In this document: positions 44,533 to 52,119 of the stretch, in pieces | How positions within the stretch are numbered: position 1 is the stretch's first letter | How the letters are laid out: the number at the start of each line of letters is the position of its first letter | Assembly (NCBI GenBank): GCA_015060865.1 | Contig: SUXS01000014.1 | Coordinates: forward strand, 1 to 64,000 | Reading direction: 5' to 3' | DNA: 64,000 bases | Source of the DNA: Bacteroidales bacterium | Lineage (GTDB): Bacteria > Bacteroidota > Bacteroidia > Bacteroidales > Bacteroidaceae | Translations under genes and position numbers: made by a program | The notes under the pieces: model-generated | What the model saw: the letters and a program-made list of their open reading frames with translations, nothing else | Database searches by the model: none | Told to the model about the DNA's origin: nothing

Positions 44533-45891
44533 ATGAGAAAATTTAATGCTAAAAATCTTCGCCGTAAGGTACAGAAGCAGCTCAAGGAGTTGCGCGGCGG
44601 AGTCGGCGAACAAGCCGTAGGAAATGGGTTAAAGGTTAAGGGTTATGGGTTAACGGTTAGTGATGAGGGGTTGGCGGTGAGTGGTGAGAGGTTAGAGGGC
44701 AGCGATGAGGAGAAATCTTTCAACTTTAATCTTTCATCTTTCAACTCCTCCAAGCGTCCTTCGCTGCCCGAACTGGAGCAGTTTGTCCGCCGGGACTATG
44801 ACCTCAGGTATAATGTGCTGACGGAGCAGACGGAGTACCGCCGCAAGGATGAGCCGCAGGGGGAGTACCGGCCTGTCACGCAGCGTGTGTACCGCACCTG
44901 GCTGACGGACCTGCAGAAGGAGGGGATGGAGTTCTGGAAAATCGATGGACTGCGCACGGCCATAGAGTCGATGCACATCGAGGACTACCACCCAGTGAAG
45001 CACTTCTTCTGCTCGTTGCCCGAGTGGGATGGCGTGGACCGCATCGGCCCCCTCATGCGTCGCCTCACACGGGATGAGGTGATGGTGGGCTACCTCGGTC
45101 GCTGGCTGCTGGCCCTCGTGGCACAGGCGCAGGGTAGGGAAGAGGCGCTCTACGCGAACAGCGTGGCGCCCATCCTCATCAGCGAACAGCAGGGATGGCA
45201 CAAGAGCACCTTCTGCCGACTGCTGCTGCCGCCCGAGCTGAGGATGTTCTACACGGACAACTTCAACCTCACGGCTGAGAGCCAGTGTGAGCGCCGCCTG
45301 ACGGACTGCCTGCTCATCAACCTCGACGAGTATGACCGCTACTCGGCACGCAAGCAGAGCACGCTGAAGAACCTGATGCAGATGCCCTCGCTGCGCATGC
45401 GCAAGGCATACGCCCGCAATGCCACCACGCTGCCGCGCATAGCCTCGTTCATCGGCACCAGCAACACGCCTTACCTGCTCACCGACACCACGGGCAGCCG
45501 CCGCTTCCTCTGCGTGGAGCTGACGGAGATGATCGACGTGGACACGCCCATCGAGTACGAACAACTCTATGCGCAGTGTATGCACCTGCTGGACCGTGGC
45601 GAGCGGCACCACTTCACCGCCGAGGAGGTCGTTGACATCGAGCTGCGCAACCGTCCCTACCGCCATATCCCGCCCGTGGAGGAGCACTGCCGCAAGCACT
45701 TCCGCCAACCTCGCGAGGGGGAGACACCGCAGCTGATGTCGGCCGCCGATATATATGAACAGCTGCGCCAGCGCAACCCGCGCCTCATGCGTGGGGTATG
45801 CGAGCGGAACTTCGGTGCGCTGCTTCGCGAATGGGGCTTCGAGCGGGTGGAGCATAGGCATCGAAGGGTGTATAGAGTGATGATGGTTTAG
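44533..45891 (+). CDS. VirE/VapE-family ATPase with DUF3874 domain
   Basis: A 452-aa protein. Residues 1-31 are basic; 32-73 are encoded by a heptad repeat array; the VapE/VirE P-loop NTPase follows with the Walker-like QQGWHKSTFCRLLLP (about 219-233), LLINLDEYDRYSARKQSTLKNLM (Walker B region) and FIGTSNTPYLLTDTTGSRRFLC; the end (about 380-452) matches DUF3874. Related proteins resemble mobile-element helicase/primase parts. High GC compared with flanking polysaccharide genes suggests foreign origin. The stop codon TAG lies in the first unit of the next heptad array. An upstream ATG at 44497 is inside the promoter and is rejected. Confidence 0.85.
   Translation: MRKFNAKNLRRKVQKQLKELRGGVGEQAVGNGLKVKGYGLTVSDEGLAVSGERLEGSDEEKSFNFNLSSFNSSKRPSLPELEQFVRRDYDLRYNVLTEQTEYRRKDEPQGEYRPVTQRVYRTWLTDLQKEGMEFWKIDGLRTAIESMHIEDYHPVKHFFCSLPEWDGVDRIGPLMRRLTRDEVMVGYLGRWLLALVAQAQGREEALYANSVAPILISEQQGWHKSTFCRLLLPPELRMFYTDNFNLTAESQCERRLTDCLLINLDEYDRYSARKQSTLKNLMQMPSLRMRKAYARNATTLPRIASFIGTSNTPYLLTDTTGSRRFLCVELTEMIDVDTPIEYEQLYAQCMHLLDRGERHHFTAEEVVDIELRNRPYRHIPPVEEHCRKHFRQPREGETPQLMSAADIYEQLRQRNPRLMRGVCERNFGALLREWGFERVEHRHRRVYRVMMV
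44626..44751. repeat. heptad array inside the VirE-like coding sequence
   Basis: Eighteen units in unbroken phase (GGGTTAA AGGTTAA GGGTTAT ... CTTTCAA CTTTAAT CTTTCAT CTTTCAA CTCCTCC) encode residues 32-73. They remain open in the gene's frame although the words contain TAA and TAG in the other frames. Confidence 0.85.
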
Positions 45892-45913
45892 AGTTTAGTG
45901 TTTAGAGTTTAGT
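45886..45913. repeat. heptad array (GTTTAGA/GTTTAGT)
   Basis: Four perfect units. The first supplies the stop codon TAG (45889-45891) of the VirE-like gene. The right 81-bp inverted repeat starts three bases later. Confidence 0.85.
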
Positions 45914-45916
45914 GAG

Positions 45917-45997
45917 GCGACCGACACCCCGCAACGGGGGTGTCGGTCACTATGTTTCATGTATACAGTGTGTTATGGGTGAAAACCGATACCTACG
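45917..45997. repeat. 81-bp inverted repeat, right copy
   Basis: Reverse-complement partner of 43290-43370. It begins with a near-perfect GACCGACACCCC/GGGGTGTCGGTC hairpin just after the VirE-like gene and ends at CCTACG. No T-run follows, so it is not a standard terminator. Confidence 0.82.
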
Positions 45998-46011
45998 ACA
46001 GAAAAAGGAGG

Positions 46012-46095
46012 AACGATTAACGATTAACGAAGGCACGCTCTGCGTGCTTCTCGCTAATCGTTAAACGCTAATCGTTCATCTTTAATCGTTAAACC
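46012..46095. repeat. heptad array with central hairpin
   Basis: Twelve units: AACGATT x2, AACGAAG, then GCACGCT CTGCGTG forming a hairpin that keeps the 7-bp phase, then CTAATCG TTAAACG CTAATCG TTCATCT TTAATCG TTAAACC. The left words are roughly complementary to the right words. The last unit holds the wzx stop codon (46089-46091). Confidence 0.85.
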
Positions 46096-47540
46096 TTTCC
46101 CTTTCTTCCCGGCCTTATTTTCTCAATCACCAGTGCGATTACTTCTTTGAAGTTCTCATCTTTTCTTAATAAAAACCAATAGATGGCACATGCGCTAATG
46201 CCGCCAATGGCCAGTATGGCAATATTGTGTAAATTGGTAAAGGTGAGAAGGTATGCTGGGAGTACTGCTATGATAGAGAATATCAGATATTTGATGAAGT
46301 CTTTTACCTGTTCCTTATAGCCAAGTCCATAAAGCTTGCCTGTGTAGTAGGTGTTGATGATGACTGCTATTTGCGTGTAAATAGCTCTTGAAATACATAT
46401 AGCTAACACTCCGAACGGTATGGCGGCAATAATCATAGCTATGGAGATGGTTTTCTTGATGACCTCGAGGCGTAGCACCAAATCGGAGCGTCCTTTGACA
46501 TAAAGGATGTTCAAGTTAAGCATGCAGAGATGGTCGAACATCCAAGCGAAGCAGAATACCTGCAGGAAGATGATGGAGTTGGTCCACTTGTCGGTCAATA
46601 AGGTGATGATGAATGGCTCGGCCAGGGCTGCCAACAGACACATGCCGAAAAAGATGACCATAGAGGCCATGCTGATGTATTTGCGGTATACCTGTATCAG
46701 CCGAGCGTCATCGTCTTGTATTTTTGATAGGATGGGGTATGTGACACTCTGTAGTATACCCATAATGTTGGAACTGGGTAGGGTGGCCAGGCTCTCTCCA
46801 CGTGAATAGTAACCAAGATCCTTAGCTGTGTAGAACTTGCCGATGATGATGGTGGTGAGATTGGCATAGATGGTATGGAGCAAGCTGGCCGTGAGTATCT
46901 TGCTGCCAAAGCCAAAGAGGTATTTAAATGATTGCTTGGAGAATTTCATTTGAGGCCTCCAATGGGTAATGTACCATAGAAGAATGGCACGAATGATGTT
47001 GGAGGATATCGACTGATACACCAAACTCCATACCCCATGTCCTGTATAGGCCATAGCGATGCCTATGATACCTGACAGAATGGTGGTGACGAGGCTAATC
47101 TTAGCTTGTGACTTGAAATCGAGGGCTGCAGTTAGCTTAGCTCCTTGGACGATAGTGAGTGAGTTGACAAACAGGTTGATGGCGAGGACACGGGAAATGT
47201 CTTTCAATATAGGGGTGTCAAAGAAGTTGGCTATAAGGGGGGCGGAAAAGAATAGGATGAGGAAGCATACTATGCCAACTACGATGTTGAAATAGAAAGC
47301 GGTGGAGTAGTCGGCATCGGTGCAATCTTTCTTCCGAATAAGCGCAGAACCGAATCCACTGTCGATGAAGGTTTGCGCTATGGCGAAGAATATACCGAGC
47401 ATGCCCACTATGCCATAGTCGGCAGGTGAGAGCAGACGAGCCAGTATAAGTCCAATGACGAAACTGATGCCCTGTGTGGAGAAGCGCCCGATAGCACTCC
47501 ACTTGACTCCTGATAGTGTTTGGTCTTTTATTCCTCCCAT
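46089..47540 (-). CDS. Wzx-type polysaccharide flippase
   Basis: A 483-aa PST-family membrane transporter with about 14 TM segments that flips the lipid-linked repeat unit across the inner membrane. The opening SGVKWSAIGRFSTQGISFVIGLILARLLSPADYGIVGML is the family signature region; FIDSGFGSALIRKKDCTDADYSTAFYFN follows. It is the functional flippase of the locus; a truncated second one remains at 49824-49982. Five bp separate it from the acyltransferase gene upstream. Confidence 0.93.
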   Translation of the reverse strand: MGGIKDQTLSGVKWSAIGRFSTQGISFVIGLILARLLSPADYGIVGMLGIFFAIAQTFIDSGFGSALIRKKDCTDADYSTAFYFNIVVGIVCFLILFFSAPLIANFFDTPILKDISRVLAINLFVNSLTIVQGAKLTAALDFKSQAKISLVTTILSGIIGIAMAYTGHGVWSLVYQSISSNIIRAILLWYITHWRPQMKFSKQSFKYLFGFGSKILTASLLHTIYANLTTIIIGKFYTAKDLGYYSRGESLATLPSSNIMGILQSVTYPILSKIQDDDARLIQVYRKYISMASMVIFFGMCLLAALAEPFIITLLTDKWTNSIIFLQVFCFAWMFDHLCMLNLNILYVKGRSDLVLRLEVIKKTISIAMIIAAIPFGVLAICISRAIYTQIAVIINTYYTGKLYGLGYKEQVKDFIKYLIFSIIAVLPAYLLTFTNLHNIAILAIGGISACAIYWFLLRKDENFKEVIALVIEKIRPGRKGKV

Positions 47541-47546
47541 ACGGAT

Positions 47547-48578
47547 TTATAGTTTAATGGCCCAATATTTGTATAGATAGGTGATCAATAGAGTTATCGC
47601 CAAGCTCAAGGTGGTGTACAGAACTGGATAATTGCAGACAAATATACCACCGCCTACGGTGGATAATAGAATCATAGGAATGCGTTGGTAGATATAGAGT
47701 GGGAAGAGGTTATTCCCGCACCAAATAAGTGCTTTATTGTTGATGCTGATTCGCATGCTTAAAACAATAATCAATAGGCAGAATACGATAGAGAATGCAT
47801 TGTATACAAGCCCTTTGGCGTGTAGGGGTATGTTGGCGGTGATGCCAAGTAAGATAAATAGTATGCCTAATGTAATCCAATAATGCTTCTTGATGATGGC
47901 TTCTATGCTTTGCTTGAAGGTGGAATAGAGAATACCCGCTCCGAAACATAGCATGGTATTATACCAATAATCGGGCTTAAAAAATGACAATACGATTACG
48001 GCGATGAATAAGAATATGCAGCACCGGAAGGCTCCTTGGTGATATGTGGAAGCCTGCTTGCGAAATGATAGGTAGGTTATCAGGTAGCATAGCATGATAA
48101 CGAATATGTACCAGTTGCTGTTGCCTACGGATTCCCAACCTATGAACGAGAGTAAATAATCTTTAATGGGATAATGCTTGCCCAATATGAGTGCTACGAC
48201 AATAAAGCAAAGAACTGCGATGTCAAAATTGACAAGTACAGTCAAGAGTCTTTTCTTGGGCATGGAGGAAATATAGGCCTGACCTTTCTTGATGATGGAC
48301 TCCATGATGCCATAGCCGGAATAGAAAAGGAACATGGCTACAATCCATTGGCCTACATGGGCATCGATATAGCTGAAAAGTCTATCATCCCATCCGTCAT
48401 AGATATATCCGGATTTTATGATGTAGGGTGTAGCATGCTTGATGAATACCAATAGGATGAATATACCTTTGATGGCGTTGGTGGTATCAAAGGATAGATA
48501 GTCGGTATGGAATCCCTTGGTGATAAAGTGCATACGGGAAACTACGAGAACTGCAAGTAGTATGTAAAAGATTATCAT
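47547..48578 (-). CDS. membrane acyltransferase (acyltransferase 3 family)
   Basis: A 343-aa protein with about ten TM segments and the acyltransferase-3 style N-terminus (FDTTNAIKGIFILLVFIKHATPYI), in which the His of the IKHA segment is the probable catalytic residue. Such proteins O-acetylate or succinylate surface glycans. It is 2 bp downstream of the glycerophosphotransferase gene and 6 bp upstream of wzx, consistent with one operon. The acyl group is not known. Confidence 0.83.
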   Translation of the reverse strand: MIIFYILLAVLVVSRMHFITKGFHTDYLSFDTTNAIKGIFILLVFIKHATPYIIKSGYIYDGWDDRLFSYIDAHVGQWIVAMFLFYSGYGIMESIIKKGQAYISSMPKKRLLTVLVNFDIAVLCFIVVALILGKHYPIKDYLLSFIGWESVGNSNWYIFVIMLCYLITYLSFRKQASTYHQGAFRCCIFLFIAVIVLSFFKPDYWYNTMLCFGAGILYSTFKQSIEAIIKKHYWITLGILFILLGITANIPLHAKGLVYNAFSIVFCLLIIVLSMRISINNKALIWCGNNLFPLYIYQRIPMILLSTVGGGIFVCNYPVLYTTLSLAITLLITYLYKYWAIKL

Positions 48579-48580
48579 CG

Positions 48581-49801
48581 TCAGCAGAATGCTTTAAGTA
48601 ATACATCCATCGTGTTCTCTGCAACCGTCTTCCCGTTTGGTGGTAGCAGATATTGCTTTACGAACTCTTCGCGTCCTTGCTTCATGGGGTCGTTGCCAGC
48701 GAGAACAACATCTTCGATAAAGTTGATAATGTCCTGCTCAGTCTTTCCTACGTAATGTTGGCGCATGGCCAATTGGCCAAATTCGCCTTTCTCTGCGACT
48801 TGCTCTTCAAAGTTGTCGGCAATATACATAACGGGATTGCCTGAATAGTGATATTCCACACAAAAAGAGCCGCTGTCATGTATCATGGCGTCGGAGGTCA
48901 TGAAAAGGTCTACAAATTCACCCGTCTCGAGTTGAGTGTTTGTCATATTCTCCCATTCGTGGTAGTAGGCGGAGGCCTTTTCTTCCCCCCATTCTGCGTG
49001 CTTGCATAGCTCTGTGAATAAACGTGGATGGGGCTTGAATGCAAATTGAACCTTGTCTGAATATTTCTTTGTTATAGTAAGCATCAGGTCTGCCATCCAT
49101 ATGTGTCCGCTAATAAAGATCGTAAAATGTGGTGCCCAAATAATGCGTTTTTTGGGATTTTTCTGCGGTTTCCATTGATTGATGTGTTCTTTGAAAAGGA
49201 AATTGTCTGCATTAGGATATCCTACGACCTCAATATTGCGTCCTTTGTTGAAAGCGTATGTTTGTGCATCCTTTCGGTGGAGCTCTGTAGAATAGAATAG
49301 TTTCCACGCATGGTTATGAAGAGGTAAATTATATGACCAGTCATTTTGGCTCATCCAAAAAGCATAAGGGTAGTAACAGAGTAATTTGTTCTTGAATCTG
49401 TCATAGTCTGAAGTCGCTTCATAGTTACCCAAATATGGTTGTGGGTAGAAAATGATGTCGGGCTTCAATTCTTCTATGGTAGCTGATTTGAAATCTTTAT
49501 AAGGTGTGCCTACAAAGAATGATGTGCTGTATTGTTTAAAATAAGATATGAGTGCTCTTACATCCTCCTTTTGTTGTTCTTCGGTATAGGATTTGAATGG
49601 GAGTATTAGAATTGATGCATTGAACCGCGGATGCTTACTCAATAGTCTGTGAAGATTCTGGTATCGCCACATTGAAAGTGAGGAGGCTATGAAAACAACA
49701 TTAATCTGTTTCTTATGCCTTAAACGCATCACTACCCATTTTTGATATATGGGCAGAATGATATTAATCTTTATATGTCTTAATAATATCTTAAGGCTCA
49801 T
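48581..49801 (-). CDS. CDP-glycerol glycerophosphotransferase-like protein
   Basis: A 406-aa protein resembling the Glyphos_transf family that makes glycerol- or ribitol-phosphate linkages. Typical C-terminal pieces are IIWAPHFTIF, FKPHPRLF and MTSDAMIHDSGSFCVEYHYSGNPVMYI. ATG at 49801 is chosen; the frame extends to 49927, but that part overlaps a flippase remnant in another frame. With LicD it suggests a phosphodiester-decorated polysaccharide. No tagD-like CDP-glycerol synthase is in the window. Confidence 0.85.
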   Translation of the reverse strand: MSLKILLRHIKINIILPIYQKWVVMRLRHKKQINVVFIASSLSMWRYQNLHRLLSKHPRFNASILILPFKSYTEEQQKEDVRALISYFKQYSTSFFVGTPYKDFKSATIEELKPDIIFYPQPYLGNYEATSDYDRFKNKLLCYYPYAFWMSQNDWSYNLPLHNHAWKLFYSTELHRKDAQTYAFNKGRNIEVVGYPNADNFLFKEHINQWKPQKNPKKRIIWAPHFTIFISGHIWMADLMLTITKKYSDKVQFAFKPHPRLFTELCKHAEWGEEKASAYYHEWENMTNTQLETGEFVDLFMTSDAMIHDSGSFCVEYHYSGNPVMYIADNFEEQVAEKGEFGQLAMRQHYVGKTEQDIINFIEDVVLAGNDPMKQGREEFVKQYLLPPNGKTVAENTMDVLLKAFC

Positions 49802-49823
49802 TTTCTTATAATAGCAAATTCCC

Positions 49824-49982
49824 TTACTCGTATTGGGCTTTAATTCCATAATCCTCGACTCCCAAGGTGTTGAGTACCACACGCGAGGTGTATAGTGATA
49901 CCACCATGCTGAAAAGCATGCGGCCATAGAGCATCAGGGTGTTCTTGGCTATGCGCTTGGTGTTCTCGGAGTGAGAGCTCAT
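49824..49982 (-). pseudogene. N-terminal remnant of a second Wzx-type flippase
   Basis: ATG at 49982 opens a 52-codon frame ending in TAA at 49824-49826. It begins MSSHSENTKRIAKNTLMLYG and continues to SRVVLNTLGVEDYGI, the standard first transmembrane region of Bacteroidetes oligosaccharide flippases. A working protein would be about 480 aa. The homology stops after GVEDYGI. It lies 9 bp after the aroC stop codon, at the upstream edge of the polysaccharide locus, so it marks a past recombination or deletion at that edge. Confidence 0.82.
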
Positions 49983-49991
49983 TGGGATATA

Positions 49992-51080
49992 TTATGGCCT
50001 TTGTAGTTGCTTGGAGACGTTCGCTTGCAGATAGTAGTCAAGTATGGTGATGGCTGCCATGGCCTCTACGATGGGTACAGCGCGCGGCACCACGCAAGGA
50101 TCGTGACGGCCCTTGGCCTGTAGCGTATGTTTGTTGCCGTGGATGTCGAGCACGGTCTGCTCACCCAATTGTGTGGCTACGGGCTTGAAGGCTGCGCGGA
50201 AGTAGATGGGCTGTCCGTTGCTGATGCCGCCCTGTATGCCTCCCGAGCGATTGGTGAGGGGAGCCACCTTGCCTTCGGCAGTGGTGGTGAAGGGGTCGTT
50301 CTGCTCGGAGCCTCGCTCGCAGATGCCGTCGAACCCCCGCCCGTAGTCAAATCCCTTGCAGGCATTGATGCTGAGCATGGCGCCAGCCAGTACGGCGTGG
50401 AGTTTCCCGAATACGGGTTCGCCCAACCCTATGGGGCACCCTGTGATGACGCAGGTGACGATGCCGCCTATGGTGTCGCCATCGCTCTTGACCTGAAGGA
50501 TGAGTTCCTCCATCTCACGTGCCTTCTCAGGGTCGGGGCAGCGTACGATGTTGCTCTCAGTAAGCGAGAGGTCGTAGCGGGTGTAGTCGTTGTCTAGGGC
50601 GATAGGTCCTATTTGTGATGTATAGGCCTGTATGGTGATGCCCAGCTCTCGCAGGGCAAGCTTGGCCAGTGCCCCAGCTACACAGCGTGTGGCTGTCTCG
50701 CGAGCCGAGGTGCGCCCACCGCCACGATGATCGCGTAGTCCGTACTTCTGCTGGTAGGTGAAGTCGGCATGCGAAGGGCGATAGACATCGCGCAGGTTGT
50801 CGTAGTCGGTCGAGTGTTGCGAGGTGTTGCGTATGATAAATCCGATGGGCGTACCCGTAGTGCGCCCCTCAAAGATGCCTGAAAGGAACTCCACCTCATC
50901 GGCTTCGTGGCGTCCTGTGGTGACAGCACTCTGCCCGGGGCGACGGCGGCGCATTTCGCTCTGTATGTAATCCATGTCGATGGCGATACCGGCAGGCATG
51001 CCATCTACAACGCCGCCTATAGCGGGGCCGTGTGACTCACCGAACGAGGTGAGCGTGAAGAGGGTTCCGAAGGTGTTCAT
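49992..51080 (-). CDS. aroC: chorismate synthase
   Basis: Last step of the shikimate pathway, 5-enolpyruvylshikimate-3-phosphate to chorismate, FMN-dependent. All signatures are present: [19 protein letters not shown] near the start, [55 protein letters not shown], and [18 protein letters not shown] at the end. 362 aa is normal. It is a conserved core gene forming the border of the polysaccharide locus; only 9 bp separate it from the flippase remnant. Confidence 0.97.
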   Translation of the reverse strand: MNTFGTLFTLTSFGESHGPAIGGVVDGMPAGIAIDMDYIQSEMRRRRPGQSAVTTGRHEADEVEFLSGIFEGRTTGTPIGFIIRNTSQHSTDYDNLRDVYRPSHADFTYQQKYGLRDHRGGGRTSARETATRCVAGALAKLALRELGITIQAYTSQIGPIALDNDYTRYDLSLTESNIVRCPDPEKAREMEELILQVKSDGDTIGGIVTCVITGCPIGLGEPVFGKLHAVLAGAMLSINACKGFDYGRGFDGICERGSEQNDPFTTTAEGKVAPLTNRSGGIQGGISNGQPIYFRAAFKPVATQLGEQTVLDIHGNKHTLQAKGRHDPCVVPRAVPIVEAMAAITILDYYLQANVSKQLQRP

Positions 51081-51087
51081 GATGGGG

Positions 51088-51122
51088 ATTAAAAATGAAT
51101 AATTAAAAATTAAAAAACGAAA
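51088..51122. repeat. heptad array (ATTAAAA)
   Basis: Five units (ATTAAAA ATGAATA ATTAAAA ATTAAAA AACGAAA) lie just upstream of the aroC start codon. Confidence 0.7.
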
Positions 51123-51220
51123 AAGCTAAAAGGCGCTATTCTTATTGTTTAGTTTGTACAAGATTAAAATGTGCGACATAACAATCTTGTTGATGATAAA
51201 TATCGGACGTATGTCGCCTG

Positions 51221-51248
51221 TTTTAATTCTTAACTTTTAATTTTTAAT
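51221..51248. repeat. heptad array (TTTTAAT)
   Basis: TTTTAAT TCTTAAC TTTTAAT TTTTAAT runs into the slyD-like stop codon (51248-51250). Its words are complementary to the ATTAAAA array at 51088 on the other side of the same gap. Confidence 0.75.
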
Positions 51249-51841
51249 TAATGACAATGTCCGCAGTCACAGCCGCCATCGTGGTCGCCACATCCGTCGC
51301 AACCACCGCCACAGCTATCGCAACCGCAGCTGCAGCCTCCCTGACCAGTGATGATGTTGATGAGTGCCTGAATCTCTTCCTTCGTGGCATCGTGCATAGA
51401 GAGTACCTTGCCTTCGAATACGAGGTTCATGCCGGCGTAGGGGTGGTTGAGGTCGATGGTTACAGCCTCTTCCTTAACCTCTACCACAAGGCCATTCATC
51501 CGCTGTCCGTCGGCATTCATGAGGGGAATGACGTTACCGGGATAGATTTGCTTGTCGTCAAACTTGCCATTCACGCAGAAGATGTTCTTGTCTACGTCGA
51601 AGATGAGGTCGTCGCGACGGTCGCCATTGGTCTCGTCCTTGGTGAGGGTGAAGTTGAAGGTGTCGCCCTCCTTCATGGTCTTGAACTTATCCTCAAAAGC
51701 TTCGAAGGTGAAGCCAAGGCCAGTGGTGAACTGGAAGGGGTGCTCCTCGGTAGCCTGTTCTACAAGTTCCTTCACGCCTTCATACTCGGTATACATGTCG
51801 TACGATACGATAATCGTTTTGCTCGGGTTGATTTCTGCCAT
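51248..51841 (-). CDS. slyD: SlyD-like FKBP-type peptidyl-prolyl isomerase
   Basis: A 197-aa folding helper and metal-binding protein. The FKBP/IF-domain region spans about 1-160 (VSYDMYTEYEGVKELVEQ, GLGFTFEAFEDKFKTMKEGD, DLNHPYAGMNLVFEGKV). The last 30 residues hold nine Cys and three His in CxC and CGxC patterns, as in nickel-binding SlyD. ATG at 51841 is chosen; the frame continues to 51961, but the extra residues are unlike SlyD and lie over the promoter. Upstream of aroC on the same strand. Confidence 0.88.
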   Translation of the reverse strand: MAEINPSKTIIVSYDMYTEYEGVKELVEQATEEHPFQFTTGLGFTFEAFEDKFKTMKEGDTFNFTLTKDETNGDRRDDLIFDVDKNIFCVNGKFDDKQIYPGNVIPLMNADGQRMNGLVVEVKEEAVTIDLNHPYAGMNLVFEGKVLSMHDATKEEIQALINIITGQGGCSCGCDSCGGGCDGCGDHDGGCDCGHCH

Positions 51842-51868
51842 AATATATTGATAAAGGTTTATTCTCAG

Positions 51869-51876
51869 CAAAGATA
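51869..51876 (-). promoter_or_regulatory. slyD-like gene -7 promoter element
   Basis: TATCTTTG on the minus strand, 28 bp before the start codon; no clear -33 box. The rest of the divergent 51842-52119 gap holds only a weak plus-strand TATCTTCG (52015-52022) facing murB. Confidence 0.6.
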
Positions 51877-52119
51877 CGGCAAATTTTCCATTTGGCGAAG
51901 ATAAAGGACTTTTAGTGATGTGAAAAATAAGCTTCTTTACCTCAAATGTCGGTTGAATCATGTTTTTTATCTCACGAACTAGCAGGTAAGTGTAGGAGAA
52001 ATCAAAATTATTCGTATCTTCGCAAGATGTTTTTAGGGGCTATCTGTCGTCCCTATGTTCGAGATAGACTTTACTATAAAACGACGTTAGAAGAATTTAA
52101 AAGCATATTCAAAAATAAT

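Noticed and set aside
44734..45861. 375-codon minus-strand frame opposite the VirE-like gene
   Set aside because: Shadow of a GC-rich gene; the plus frame has P-loop and DUF3874 motifs and its own promoter.
43290..45997. Classical insertion sequence
   Set aside because: It has inverted repeats but no transposase-like gene; it is kept only as a possible non-autonomous or invertible unit.
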